A stretch of DNA of 64,000 bases from Clostridium beijerinckii HUN142 (lineage in GTDB: Bacteria > Bacillota > Clostridia > Clostridiales > Clostridiaceae). A program made the position numbers and the translations under genes. The stretch spans positions 155,210 through 219,209 of the forward strand of contig NZ_JHXK01000013.1 in the NCBI RefSeq assembly GCF_000621745.1, written 5' to 3'. Each line of letters starts with the position of its first letter. Within the stretch, counting starts at the first letter, position 1. Of this stretch, positions 45,852 to 54,755 are shown piece by piece. The notes under the pieces are model-generated. The model did no database searches. It saw only the letters and a list, made by a program, of their open reading frames with translations, and had not been told where the DNA came from.

Positions 45852-46553
45852 ATGTTTTTTAAAAAAATATGTTATGTTTTTTATATGCTGTGGGTAAGGA
45901 TAAAAGGAGTTAAGCATACATTTATTTTGAAAACTAAGGGGGATGAATTTGCTGAGGAATATGTAAGAAAAACTGCATATCTTTGGAGTAAATTCACTTT
46001 GAAAATAATAGGAATAGAATTAGATGTGACAGGTACTGAAAATATACCTGAAGAGCAATGCGTTTTTGTAGGTAATCATTCAAGTATATTAGATATAATA
46101 ATATTACTTTATACAGTGAATAAGAAGATGGGTTTTATTGCTAAAAGAGAATTGTTAAAAACTCCAATACTAGGTTACTGGTTGAAAAAGAGCAAATGTG
46201 TACCTTTAGACAGAAGTAATACAAGAGCTGCTATTGCATCAATTAATGAAGCAATAGAAAATATTAAGAATGGAAGTTCAATGGTGATATTTCCAGAGGG
46301 AACTAGAAATAAAGAAGGAAAAGTAGGGCAATTCAAAAAAGGAAGTTTGAAATTAGCAACTAAATCTCAGGCTCTAATAATGCCAGTAAGTATAGATAGG
46401 GCTTCTAGAGCATTTGAGGATACTAGAAAATTTAAACCTACAAAAATAAAAGTGGTATTCGGAAAAGCTATTGATACTAAAAATTTATCAAAAGAAGAAG
46501 AGTATAATTTAGCGGAGAACATAAGAAATATAATTATAGAGAATTTAAAATAA
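45852..46553 (+). CDS. plsC: 1-Acyl-sn-glycerol-3-phosphate acyltransferase
   Basis: PlsC acylates lysophosphatidic acid to phosphatidic acid in the membrane. The 233-aa protein has the acyltransferase motifs NHSSILD (H-x4-D), the acceptor-binding VPLDRS and FPEGTRN. ATG 45852 is preferred over an upstream ATG 45819 because AAAAGGAG at 45835-45842 lies just before it. It is probably monocistronic. Confidence 0.92.
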   Translation: MFFKKICYVFYMLWVRIKGVKHTFILKTKGDEFAEEYVRKTAYLWSKFTLKIIGIELDVTGTENIPEEQCVFVGNHSSILDIIILLYTVNKKMGFIAKRELLKTPILGYWLKKSKCVPLDRSNTRAAIASINEAIENIKNGSSMVIFPEGTRNKEGKVGQFKKGSLKLATKSQALIMPVSIDRASRAFEDTRKFKPTKIKVVFGKAIDTKNLSKEEEYNLAENIRNIIIENLK

Positions 46554-46726
46554 AGAATAGTTAATAATTTTTAGGATCAAATTATTACTATTAATATTAA
46601 TGCACAATTTTTAGCAAATAATTTTATCGGAAAAAGCAAATTATTTTATATTATAATTATAGATATAATTTGATTTATATTTTTTCTATGAGATTACTTA
46701 GTTGAATATTGTGCATTTGTTTTATG

Positions 46727-46755
46727 TTACTTTCAAATAATTTATGTGATATACT
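46727..46755 (+). promoter_or_regulatory. Promoter for the Tet(M)-like GTPase gene
   Basis: TTACTT (46727-46732), a 17-base spacer and TATACT (46750-46755). AATGCACAAT (46599-46608) and its inverse ATTGTGCATT (46708-46717) lie upstream and could be operator half-sites. Confidence 0.55.
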
Positions 46756-46824
46756 TTAAGTAAATTTTAGTAGAAGATTAAAGATAAATAATTATTATTA
46801 TAAATAAACTATAAGGATGATTTG

Positions 46825-48843
46825 ATGAAAAAGACAGTAGGCATTTTAGCACATGTTGATGCGGGCAAGACTACATTTTCAGAACAGGTGCTTTATCATA
46901 CAAAAAGTATAACAAATAGAGGCAGAGTAGATCATAAAGACTCATTTTTAGATAGTCATAGTATTGAAAAAGAAAGAGGGATAACTGTATTTTCTGATCA
47001 AGGGACTTTCGAGTTAAATGGTTCTACGTATTACCTGATTGATACTCCAGGACATATTGACTTTAGTGCAGAGATGGAAAGATCTATAGAAATTATGGAT
47101 TATGCAATAATCATTATAAGCGGAGTTGAAGGAGTACAGGGGCATACAAAGACAGTGTGGAATTTATTAAGAAAATATAATATACCGACTATATTTTTCA
47201 TTAATAAATTAGACAGAACTGGAGCAGATAAAGATAGAGTTATAAGAGAAATAAAAGGAGATTTATCTAATGATGTGTGTTATATAGATAATGATTTTAT
47301 TTATGACAGCAAAAAAGAAATTGATGAGTTCAATTTAAATGAGTATTTAATGGAATTTATAAGTGAGCATAATGATGAACTTTTAGAAAAATATATTGAA
47401 GGAAAATATAATTATGATCTTTGGATAAAAACGCTTATATCACTCATAAAAGAAAATGAAGTATTTCCATGTTTTGGAGGATCTGCACTCCAAGATGATG
47501 GAATAATAGAATTCTTAAATATTATTGATAAATTAACATATACAGAGTATAAAAGTAACGAAAGATTTTCTGGGCGTGTATATAAAATTCGTCATGATGA
47601 AAATGGAAATCGTGTAACTTTTATTAAAGCTTTAAAAGGAAAGTTAAAGATTAGAGAGGAAGTAAGATATAGTGGTAAATTCGTAAAAGAATTAGATCAT
47701 GTGCAAAATAATTCTAACGAAATTACTGAGAAAATAAGCAGTATAAGAATATATAATGGGAAAAAATTTAAAGCAGTGGATGTTGTAGAAGCTGGAGATT
47801 TATTTGCTGTGACAGGTATTTCAAAGGTAGTAGCAGGAGATGGTATTGGGGACCTAAAAGAAAAAACACAATACGAAATGACTCCAACCTTAATGTCTAA
47901 AGTGATTTTTGATAAAAATTACAATGCTCGTGAAGTTTTAAGATATTTCAAGGTGCTAGAATCAGAAGACCCATCACTAAATGTTACATGGAATGAAATT
48001 CTTCAAGAAATCCATGTACATGTAATGGGGAAAATTCAGCTAGAGGTATTGAAGGAGTTAGTTAAAGAAAGGTTTAGTTTAGTAGTTGATTTTGGTAAGT
48101 GTCAAATTATTTATAAGGAGACTATAGCAGAAGAATCTATAGGTCGTGGACACTTTGAGCCATTAAGACACTACGCAGAAGTGCATCTTAAACTTGAACC
48201 ATTGCCAAGGAATAGTGGAATTGTTTTTGAAAATAAATGTCATGACGATGATTTGACTCAAGGAAATCAGAATTTAATTAGAACACATATTTTTGAGAGA
48301 GAGCATCATGGTATATTAACAGGATCATCTATAACAGATATAAAGTTAACACTATTAACTGGAAGAGCCCATAATAAGCATACTTGCGGAGGGGATTTTA
48401 GAGAGGCGACATTTAGGGCATTAAGGCAAGGACTAGAGAAAGTTAAAAATATACTATTGGAACCATATTATAAATTTGTAATAGAAGCCTCTAATGAACA
48501 TGTAGGAAGAATTTTAGCAGATATTCAAAAACTCAGTGGAACTTTTGAACCTATAGAGATGCTAGAAAATAAAGTGATAATAAATGGGAGGGGGCCAGTC
48601 TCAACATTTATGGATTACAGTATGGAAGTTATAGCTTTTACAAGAGGGAAAGGAAGCATAAATTTGATATATGATGGATATAATTTATGCCATAATAGTG
48701 AAGAAGTAATAGAAACTAAAGCATACAATAAAAACGCTGATATTGAATATACGTCAACATCAGTATTTTGTTCGCATGGTCAAGGTTATTTGGTCACATG
48801 GGATAGAGCTGATGCGGAAATGCATATTGAATTTGATGCATAA
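46825..48843 (+). CDS. Tet(M)-like translational GTPase
   Basis: This 672-aa EF-G-like GTPase belongs to the ribosomal protection (Tet(M)/Otr) branch. Domain I has AHVDAGKTTF (P-loop), ERGITV, DTPGH and NKLDR; EF-G-type domains follow. Where tetracycline-resistance members carry the domain IV loop PVSTPADF, this protein has AHNKHTCGGDFREATF. Its C terminus (CSHGQGYLVTWDRADAEM) also differs. Resistance is therefore uncertain; a role in relieving stalled or drug-bound ribosomes is plausible. ATG 46825 is preferred over TTG 46822. Confidence 0.85.
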   Translation: MKKTVGILAHVDAGKTTFSEQVLYHTKSITNRGRVDHKDSFLDSHSIEKERGITVFSDQGTFELNGSTYYLIDTPGHIDFSAEMERSIEIMDYAIIIISGVEGVQGHTKTVWNLLRKYNIPTIFFINKLDRTGADKDRVIREIKGDLSNDVCYIDNDFIYDSKKEIDEFNLNEYLMEFISEHNDELLEKYIEGKYNYDLWIKTLISLIKENEVFPCFGGSALQDDGIIEFLNIIDKLTYTEYKSNERFSGRVYKIRHDENGNRVTFIKALKGKLKIREEVRYSGKFVKELDHVQNNSNEITEKISSIRIYNGKKFKAVDVVEAGDLFAVTGISKVVAGDGIGDLKEKTQYEMTPTLMSKVIFDKNYNAREVLRYFKVLESEDPSLNVTWNEILQEIHVHVMGKIQLEVLKELVKERFSLVVDFGKCQIIYKETIAEESIGRGHFEPLRHYAEVHLKLEPLPRNSGIVFENKCHDDDLTQGNQNLIRTHIFEREHHGILTGSSITDIKLTLLTGRAHNKHTCGGDFREATFRALRQGLEKVKNILLEPYYKFVIEASNEHVGRILADIQKLSGTFEPIEMLENKVIINGRGPVSTFMDYSMEVIAFTRGKGSINLIYDGYNLCHNSEEVIETKAYNKNADIEYTSTSVFCSHGQGYLVTWDRADAEMHIEFDA

Positions 48844-48924
48844 ATAAGTTACTATAGTAAATTTGCATTTAGGTAATTACTCATTTTAATAATTATAATG
48901 CAAATTTAATAATTTGGAGAGAAA

Positions 48925-49704
48925 ATGAAATATAAATTTGAGTTTGAAAAGAAGATTATAGAATTTGAGTTAATTCGGAGAAAAAGAAAAACTATATGTA
49001 TTAAAATTGAAGAAAGTGGAGAAGTTGTTGTTAGTGCTCCTTTAAAAACTAACAAAGAATATATTATGTTAGTTGTGAAAAAAAGGTCAGATTGGATTTT
49101 TGAAAAACAGAAAGAAATGATCCAAAGAAATTTAAAAAAGATTAAGAGAGATTTTACGCCAGGAAGCACATTTATATATTTAGGAAAAGAGTATTCTTTT
49201 AATTTGATTTTTGATGAAAAAATAAAAAACATATCTATTCAACTTGGTGAAAATTCGAATAATGTATATAGAAATGGTGAAGAGCTATTAGGAGATATAG
49301 ATATCAGTAATAAAGAAAAAAGTTTTATAATACACACAAATACAATTGAGATGGAAAAATTAAGGGCAGCATTTGAAAAGTGGTATAGGAAAGAAACTTT
49401 AGAGATTGTCACACAAAGAATAGATTATTACTCAAAGAATTTTAGAGACAGGGTTACAGGTATAAGAGTTAAGGAACAAAAAAGAAGGTGGGCAAGCTGC
49501 ACATGGAAAAATGTTATTCTATTTAATTGGAGATGCAGTATGGCAAGACCTGATGTGTTAGATTATATTGTTGTACACGAAATGTGTCATATGGACCACA
49601 GGAATCATTCAAAGGATTTCTGGAATAGGGTTCATGAAATAATGCCGGATTATAAAGCGAAACATGAATGGCTTAAAACAAATGGATTAAATATGTATTT
49701 ATAA
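48925..49704 (+). CDS. YgjP-type (DUF45) metallopeptidase
   Basis: This 259-aa protein of the YgjP/DUF45 group has a zinc-protease-like motif HEMCHMDHRNHSKDFW near residue 215 and the family's RRWASC and LFNWR blocks. The N-terminal half is beta-rich and basic. The family has been associated with restriction-modification and stress loci elsewhere, but there is no such neighbour here. The ribosome binding site is TTGGAGAG. The substrate is unknown. Confidence 0.88.
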   Translation: MKYKFEFEKKIIEFELIRRKRKTICIKIEESGEVVVSAPLKTNKEYIMLVVKKRSDWIFEKQKEMIQRNLKKIKRDFTPGSTFIYLGKEYSFNLIFDEKIKNISIQLGENSNNVYRNGEELLGDIDISNKEKSFIIHTNTIEMEKLRAAFEKWYRKETLEIVTQRIDYYSKNFRDRVTGIRVKEQKRRWASCTWKNVILFNWRCSMARPDVLDYIVVHEMCHMDHRNHSKDFWNRVHEIMPDYKAKHEWLKTNGLNMYL

Positions 49705-49801
49705 GATATAACACTGTGAAATATAATATGTAGATCTAGAGGTAACGCTTTGTTTTTTTGTATGTTACCTCTTTTTATGATCACATAGTTTGTAGATTAG
49801 C

Positions 49802-50263
49802 TTATATAACATTTTCGTCTACTTGTGTAGGTGTTTGTGTAGATGCATCTATATGCAAATTGTACGCTAGACCTAAGACAACTAAAAGCCCCCCGATAAT
49901 TTTGGCTAATGGAATAGTATTTTGTATTACACAATCCAAAATGATTCCAGTAAAAAGTTGTCCAATAAATATTAATAAAGTAGCATAAAATGAAGACATC
50001 TTTGGTGTTATAACACTAGATAAGATGACAACAATTACTCCTAATAGTCCACCTAAATAAGCATAAAGTGGAAGAGTGTGAAATTGTTCAAGTGATAATT
50101 TATCTTTTATAATAAGAAATAATAATATTGATGCAACTAAACCAGTAATATAATTAAAAAAGCTTGATTGTACTAACCCTACCTTCTCAGAAAGTCTAGT
50201 GTTTAGAATTCTTGAAATTACTACAATAGCGCCAGCTGCTACCGAAATTAAAACAAAAAACAT
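49802..50263 (-). CDS. YdcZ/DUF606 family transporter subunit (second gene)
   Basis: This 153-aa DUF606 membrane protein of the drug/metabolite transporter superfamily has five hydrophobic segments. It includes NTRLSEKVGLVQSSFFNYITG, the typical DUF606 N-terminal block. It lies 21 bases downstream of a related gene in the same direction, and the two probably form one heteromeric exporter. The terminal tail is short and polar. The substrate is unknown. Confidence 0.85.
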   Translation of the reverse strand: MFFVLISVAAGAIVVISRILNTRLSEKVGLVQSSFFNYITGLVASILLFLIIKDKLSLEQFHTLPLYAYLGGLLGVIVVILSSVITPKMSSFYATLLIFIGQLFTGIILDCVIQNTIPLAKIIGGLLVVLGLAYNLHIDASTQTPTQVDENVI

Positions 50264-50284
50264 ATTAATAATCGCTCCCTTCTT

Positions 50285-50707
50285 TTAAAAAAATGACATG
50301 ATAAAAATTCCAGCTGTTATAATTAAGAGTCCTATAAATTTCTTCTTATTAAAGCTAGACTTTGGTACATCTAAGAATCCATAGTGATCAAAAGCTAATG
50401 AAGTTAATAGTTGGCCTAGAAGTCCTAATGCAACAGGAAGAGAAACTCCAAGAGCTGCATAGCTTAAGTTATTAAACATAACGGTGAAAACACTAATAGC
50501 CCCAGCAATATAAAGATATAATGGTAAATTATTCTTAAAAGTAATTTTAATCTTTTTAAAGATAACTATTCCTATAACAATTATCAATCCTACAAAGTGA
50601 ATTACAATTAAGGAAGAATAGTTGCCAAGTCCGTCAGATAATTTGGCGTTGAAAGCAATCATAATAGTTATAAGTACGCCTATTAGTAATGATAAAATAT
50701 TATACAT
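50285..50707 (-). CDS. YdcZ/DUF606 family transporter subunit (first gene)
   Basis: This 140-aa DUF606 membrane protein has five spans and NAKLSDGLGNYSSLIVIHFVG at the N terminus, the same block as in its downstream partner. Paired half-size DUF606 genes beside a divergent Crp/Fnr-family regulator are a recurring arrangement in clostridia, which suggests regulator and transporter act together. Confidence 0.85.
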   Translation of the reverse strand: MYNILSLLIGVLITIMIAFNAKLSDGLGNYSSLIVIHFVGLIIVIGIVIFKKIKITFKNNLPLYLYIAGAISVFTVMFNNLSYAALGVSLPVALGLLGQLLTSLAFDHYGFLDVPKSSFNKKKFIGLLIITAGIFIMSFF

Positions 50708-50878
50708 AAGTGCTATCTCCTTAAATAAATTTATTATTTTGTTTATAAATAGTTTTAAGAGTTATTTTTAAAGGAAAGTTGCTCTTTATATTGTAAATTA
50801 CTATAATGAGATTTATATAGGACAAATGTCATGTTTAAAATTAATTTTTTATTCAATAGTTATTAGGAGTTGACTTCA

Positions 50879-51571
50879 TTGATAAAGATAGAAGATAATA
50901 TTAGGCTTTCAGAATATATAAATAAAAATAAATTAGAAAACCTATTTTCAGAAGATATGGGAAGATATATGGAACTATATATGTTTAATAAAAATGAATA
51001 TATCTGTAGGGAAGAAGAGATTTTAGAAAATATGTATTTTTTAGTTGAGGGAAAAGCTAAAGTTTCTAAGCATCTAGAAAATGGTAAATCACTATTAATA
51101 TCTTTTTATAGTCCCATTACAATAATTGGAGATGCTGAATTTGTGAGAAATAATCCAACTGATTGCAGTGTTCAAGCAATTAAGGACACTTACTGTATAG
51201 GAATTAGATTTGATATTGTGAGAAAAATTTTAATAAATGATTGTAAGTTTTTGGTGAATTTATGTAGCTATTTAAGTGAGAAATTAACAAATGGAAGTAC
51301 TAATACTTCAATAAACTTATTATATCCTCTTGAGAATAGGCTTGCTAGTTATATAATTGCATTCTCTGAAATTGAAAATTCGAATACTAGAAAAATTGTA
51401 TTTAGAGAAAACTATATTGAAATAGCAGAATTATTAGGAACAAGTTATAGGCATTTAAGTAGAACATTGAATAAGCTTTGCTTAGAAGGCATTTTGAAAA
51501 GAAACAATAAGGAATACTTCATTCGGGATTTTGATAAATTGCTGTATTTAGCAGGAGATTTATATAAATAG
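50879..51571 (+). CDS. Crp/Fnr-family transcriptional regulator
   Basis: This 230-aa regulator has an N-terminal cyclic-nucleotide-binding-like beta roll (LVEGKAKVSKHLENGKSLLI) and a C-terminal HTH (IEIAELLGTSYRHLSRTLN). There is no Cys cluster for an FNR-type Fe-S centre. TTG 50879 is preferred because AGGAG at 50865-50869 directly abuts an upstream TTG at 50870 but is 9 bases from this one. It is divergent from the DUF606 pair, which it probably controls. Confidence 0.88.
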   Translation: MIKIEDNIRLSEYINKNKLENLFSEDMGRYMELYMFNKNEYICREEEILENMYFLVEGKAKVSKHLENGKSLLISFYSPITIIGDAEFVRNNPTDCSVQAIKDTYCIGIRFDIVRKILINDCKFLVNLCSYLSEKLTNGSTNTSINLLYPLENRLASYIIAFSEIENSNTRKIVFRENYIEIAELLGTSYRHLSRTLNKLCLEGILKRNNKEYFIRDFDKLLYLAGDLYK

Positions 51572-51771
51572 CAGGTTATTAAAAATATTTGCTTAGTTTT
51601 AAGATCTATTCGCATCTAATGAGAAGAAATTGTGTTTTGAGTTTGTGGGTACATAAAAATTACAATCAAATATAAAAATATAAGTATCTATTTATATTTA
51701 AAGAGAGATAAAGACGCATTGGATTATATCAAGAAAGATTAATTCTCTAATAAAAACGCATAAAGGAAAGT

Positions 51772-51816
51772 TATCCTCTGCTAACTTTTAAATAATATTT
51801 AGCAGAGGATTTTTAT
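51772..51816 (+). terminator. Terminator downstream of the Crp-family gene
   Basis: ATCCTCTGCTAA (51773-51784) pairs with TTAGCAGAGGAT, with T-rich sequence on the plus-strand side. It lies 200 bases after the stop, with no ORF between. Confidence 0.85.
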
Positions 51817-51850
51817 TTATTGCTTTTTAAAAATACTGAAACTCTAAATT

Positions 51851-52960
51851 TTATATTTCTACATTTCGTCTTCTTATTTTAAATCCAATTATATCCTCAA
51901 TTTCATTGACGTCTCTCATATTTTTAGGATCTACAAACATGCATGTATAGCCGCTCTCACCAGCTCTTCCAGTTCTGCCAATACGGTGTATATAGCTTTC
52001 CACGTTTTCAGGAATATCATAATTATAAATATGGGTTATGCCACTTATATCTAGTCCTCTTGCAGCAACGTCAGTAGCAATTAAGTATTGAATTTCTGCA
52101 TTTCTAAAAGATTTCATTATTCTCTCTCTTTTATTTTGAGGAATGTCACTATGTAATTTTTCGCAATTATATTTGCGAGTGTGTAGAACTACTTCAAGTT
52201 CATCAACTCTTCTTTTAGTTCGACAAAATATAATAGCCATAAATGGATTGTCTTCATCTAAAACTTTGCATAAAGCGTCTCGTTTTTTTCTATCGGTAGT
52301 TTCAACAATATCCTGCTCAATAGCATCTAAAGTTATATCGTCTTGTTTTATGAATACTTCAATAGGATCTTTCATGTATTTATAAGCTAGCTTTTTTACA
52401 GAGGAGTCCATTGTGGCTGAAAAGCAAAGAACTTGTTTTTTTCTAGGCATCTTGCTTATAATTGATTCAACTTCATTTTTAAATCCCATTAATAACATTT
52501 GGTCTGCTTCATCTAAAATAAAAGTTTTTAACTTACTTAAGTCGATAGTTTTTCTTTCTAGATGGTCTAATAGTCTACCTGGAGTTGCAATAATTAAGTG
52601 AATATTATTATTCAATTTTTTTAGCTGTGAAGCAATATCTTTGCCCCCGTAGGTAGGTAAAATATTTATATTATTAAATTCCTTTAGTTTGCTAGCCTCA
52701 TTAGTTATTTGTATTGCAAGTTCTCGAGTTGGGGTTAATATAAGAGCCTGAATCTCATTAGATTCTGAATTTATATTTTCTAAAAGAGGCAGTAAAAATG
52801 CAAGAGTTTTTCCAGTTCCTGTAGCCGCTTCTGCGATAACATCCTTACCATCTTTTATCAGAGGTATACTTTGTTTCTGGATTGGTGTGGGATCACTGAT
52901 TCCTGATTTATTTAGTATTTTGATTAAATCGGTACTAAGACCTAATTGTTTAAAATTCAT
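51851..52960 (-). CDS. DEAD-box RNA helicase
   Basis: This 369-aa ATP-dependent RNA helicase core has all motifs: PTPIQKQSIP (Q), AATGTGKT (I), PTRELA (Ia), DEAD (II), SAT (III) and HRIGRTGRAG (VI). It is a minimal core without a C-terminal extension such as the DbpA/CshA RNA-binding tails. The third in-frame ATG (52960) is preferred because AAAGGT lies 9 bases upstream. A promoter is seen at 53036-53065. It is probably used in cold or general RNA remodelling. Confidence 0.92.
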   Translation of the reverse strand: MNFKQLGLSTDLIKILNKSGISDPTPIQKQSIPLIKDGKDVIAEAATGTGKTLAFLLPLLENINSESNEIQALILTPTRELAIQITNEASKLKEFNNINILPTYGGKDIASQLKKLNNNIHLIIATPGRLLDHLERKTIDLSKLKTFILDEADQMLLMGFKNEVESIISKMPRKKQVLCFSATMDSSVKKLAYKYMKDPIEVFIKQDDITLDAIEQDIVETTDRKKRDALCKVLDEDNPFMAIIFCRTKRRVDELEVVLHTRKYNCEKLHSDIPQNKRERIMKSFRNAEIQYLIATDVAARGLDISGITHIYNYDIPENVESYIHRIGRTGRAGESGYTCMFVDPKNMRDVNEIEDIIGFKIRRRNVEI

Positions 52961-53035
52961 TATTTTCATACCTTTCATAATTTACAAATAAAGTATCAAC
53001 TTAAGTATTTCTCTTTATGTTAAACACTATTCTTT

Positions 53036-53065
53036 ATAATATAATTATCTGGTACTAAAAGTCAA
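53036..53065 (-). promoter_or_regulatory. Promoter for the DEAD-box helicase gene
   Basis: On the minus strand TTGACT (53065-53060), an 18-base spacer and TATTAT (53041-53036), about 75 bases before the preferred start. Confidence 0.55.
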
Positions 53066-53221
53066 TCTGCTATTAAAAGAGTTTTACAAAATAATAAAAT
53101 GTGTTAAATTATAATTAAGAAGAATACAATGTACTTAGAATTATGGGAAAAAAGATATTATTTAATATATTAATAAAGAAAGTTTTAAAGAAGATCGCAT
53201 ATAAAACAAAACTTTTAATAG

Positions 53222-53250
53222 TTGATTTTCTAAATATGTCTTAATATAAT
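53222..53250 (+). promoter_or_regulatory. Promoter for the Rrf2-family gene
   Basis: TTGATT (53222-53227), a 17-base spacer and TATAAT (53245-53250), 35 bases before the ATG. Confidence 0.65.
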
Positions 53251-53284
53251 TAAATATAGAAGAAAGGCAAGAAACGGTGATTTT

Positions 53285-53713
53285 ATGAAGATTTCAACAA
53301 AAGGTAGATATGGATTAAGAGCATTAATTGATATTTGTATATTCTCGGTTTCAGAGATGGTTACGGTAAAGAGTATTTCTGAAAGACAAGGAATATCTGA
53401 GCGATATTTGGAACAAATATTTTCTTCTTTAAGAAAAGGAGGAATTATAAATGCTAAAAAAGGAGCTCAAGGAGGTTATTTTTTGGCTAAAAGTTCTAGA
53501 GAATTTACAATTGGAGATATATTAAATGTTCTAGAAGGTGATTTGCTTCTAATTGATATAGAAAATGATGAGAATGAAATAGAAAATTTTATGAGTGAAA
53601 ATTTATGGAATGTTATAAATAATAAAATAATTAATTTTTTCAATTCTATAACTTTAGAGGATTTGGTAAATGATTATAAAAAATATAATAAAGAAGATAT
53701 GTATTATATTTAA
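53285..53713 (+). CDS. Rrf2-family transcriptional regulator
   Basis: This 142-aa Rrf2 protein has a winged helix with the canonical MKISTKGRYGLRALIDI and ISERYLEQIFSSLRKGGII. It has only one Cys (residue 18) and lacks the three-Cys cluster that binds Fe-S in IscR. It is therefore closer to CymR-type members, which regulate sulfur/cysteine metabolism with cysteine synthase. No sulfur gene is adjacent. A target cannot be assigned. Confidence 0.9.
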   Translation: MKISTKGRYGLRALIDICIFSVSEMVTVKSISERQGISERYLEQIFSSLRKGGIINAKKGAQGGYFLAKSSREFTIGDILNVLEGDLLLIDIENDENEIENFMSENLWNVINNKIINFFNSITLEDLVNDYKKYNKEDMYYI

Positions 53714-53720
53714 TCATGAT

Positions 53721-53790
53721 TTAGTAGCAGTAAATATGTACTGCTACTAAATATGTACTGCCTACTATTACTGTAGGCTTATTTTATTTT
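53721..53790 (+). terminator. Two hairpins after the Rrf2-family gene
   Basis: First stem TTAGTAGCAGTA (53721-53732) with TACTGCTACTAA (53739-53750), perfect. The second, GCCTAC (53760-53765) with GTAGGC (53773-53778), has a T-rich tail and is the likely terminator. AATATGTACTG occurs twice. Confidence 0.8.
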
Positions 53791-53969
53791 AGTTTAATGC
53801 TTTTTAATTTATTTTTTAAATCAAACATTTCTAATTCCAAGGAATCTATTTTTTTATCTAAGATTTCAATACGTTTAGAATCACTAGCCTTAGATTTTTC
53901 GTCTAAATTCCTATCTATATCGACCATAATTACTAGCAATTTTTTAAATAAATCATATGCTGTTTCCAT
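53784..53969 (-). CDS. Small coiled-coil protein, 61 aa
   Basis: Not recognised. The 61-aa protein is almost wholly helical and charged, with heptad-like Leu/Ile spacing (IEILDKKIDSLELEMFDLKNKL). The clear AAAGGAG ribosome binding site on the minus strand supports translation. Its end runs into the terminator region of the Rrf2 gene. It is probably a small oligomeric protein of unknown role. Confidence 0.55.
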   Translation of the reverse strand: METAYDLFKKLLVIMVDIDRNLDEKSKASDSKRIEILDKKIDSLELEMFDLKNKLKSIKLK

Positions 53970-54179
53970 ACGAAAACTCCTTTCATTGAAATATAAAGAA
54001 TCTAGTAAGTGTAACTGATAATTAGTTACTAAGTTAATATATTCAATTTAAATAATATTGTGAATTATATATAAGCTCCGTTAAAGAATATATATTACAT
54101 ACTAAGAATTTAAGTTTATAAAATTAATTTTTACAGTTTTTGTTTAATATTATAAATGTATTATCTACTTTAAAAGTAC

Positions 54180-54208
54180 TTGTATTATTTTTTATACTAT
54201 GTTATTAT
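54180..54208 (+). promoter_or_regulatory. Promoter of the trp operon leader
   Basis: TTGTAT (54180-54185), a 17-base spacer and TATTAT (54203-54208); TATAAT also overlaps at 54206-54211. Transcription would start about 45 bases before the T-box stem I. Confidence 0.5.
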
Positions 54209-54254
54209 AATTTCAATAAATTAAAACCTTTGATAAGAATAGTAGATAATAAAG

Positions 54255-54512
54255 CTTAGTGTAAAGAGAGTTCGATGTTTGGTGAGATTCGAATACTGTA
54301 GATATTATTGAATGGGTCTTTGAGGTGACATTTTGAAATTTTAAAAGTAGGAATGTACGGGGAGTCAGCCGTTAAAATGACAGGATATAGATTATGCAAG
54401 TTTTGTATCGAACTAAATTTCATAATAGTATCTGAATGAGGTATATACATTAGGTGGTATAGCGAAATTTATACATTTCGTCCTATTTTAGGATGAGATG
54501 TTTTTTTATTTT
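54255..54512 (+). promoter_or_regulatory. Trp T-box leader
   Basis: tRNA-Trp-responsive T-box riboswitch controlling trpEGDCFBA. Stem I features include AGAGAG near 54266 and GGTGAGA. The specifier loop GAATGG has the Trp codon TGG at 54313-54315. The antiterminator T-box sequence AGGTGGTATAGCG lies at 54452-54464, and the terminator CATTTCGTCCT...AGGATGAGATG with a long T-run ends near 54510. Uncharged tRNA-Trp should favour the antiterminator and turn on the operon. Confidence 0.88.
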
Positions 54513-54599
54513 AATAAGTTTAATATGTTAGTTAGTTTTATAAAATACTTTTAATGCTAGTAAATAGAAAATTAGAAGGCGAAGTATTTGTCATTGTAC

Positions 54600-54726
54600 A
54601 TATTAAATTTAATTATTATTTAAAGATAGAGTAGCTATGAGAAATACCATTTAATTTGTGTTTGATTTTGGGTGGCATAGCGAGTCACTTCGTCCCAATA
54701 GTTGGGATGAAGTGGCTTTTTTTATA
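54600..54726 (+). promoter_or_regulatory. Second T-box antiterminator/terminator module
   Basis: TGGGTGGCATAGCG (54669-54682) is a second T-box sequence, followed by a strong terminator CACTTCGTCCCAA/TTGGGATGAAGTG (54686-54714) with a T-run. Between the first terminator and this one are only about 155 bases, with no recognisable stem I or specifier loop. It looks like a partial T-box acting in series with the first. Confidence 0.8.
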
Positions 54727-54755
54727 TATAATTTACGAAAATTGGGGGGAGAATC

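Noticed and set aside
54256..54450. 64-codon open frame on the minus strand
   Set aside because: It lies entirely inside the Trp T-box leader and has no good ribosome binding site.
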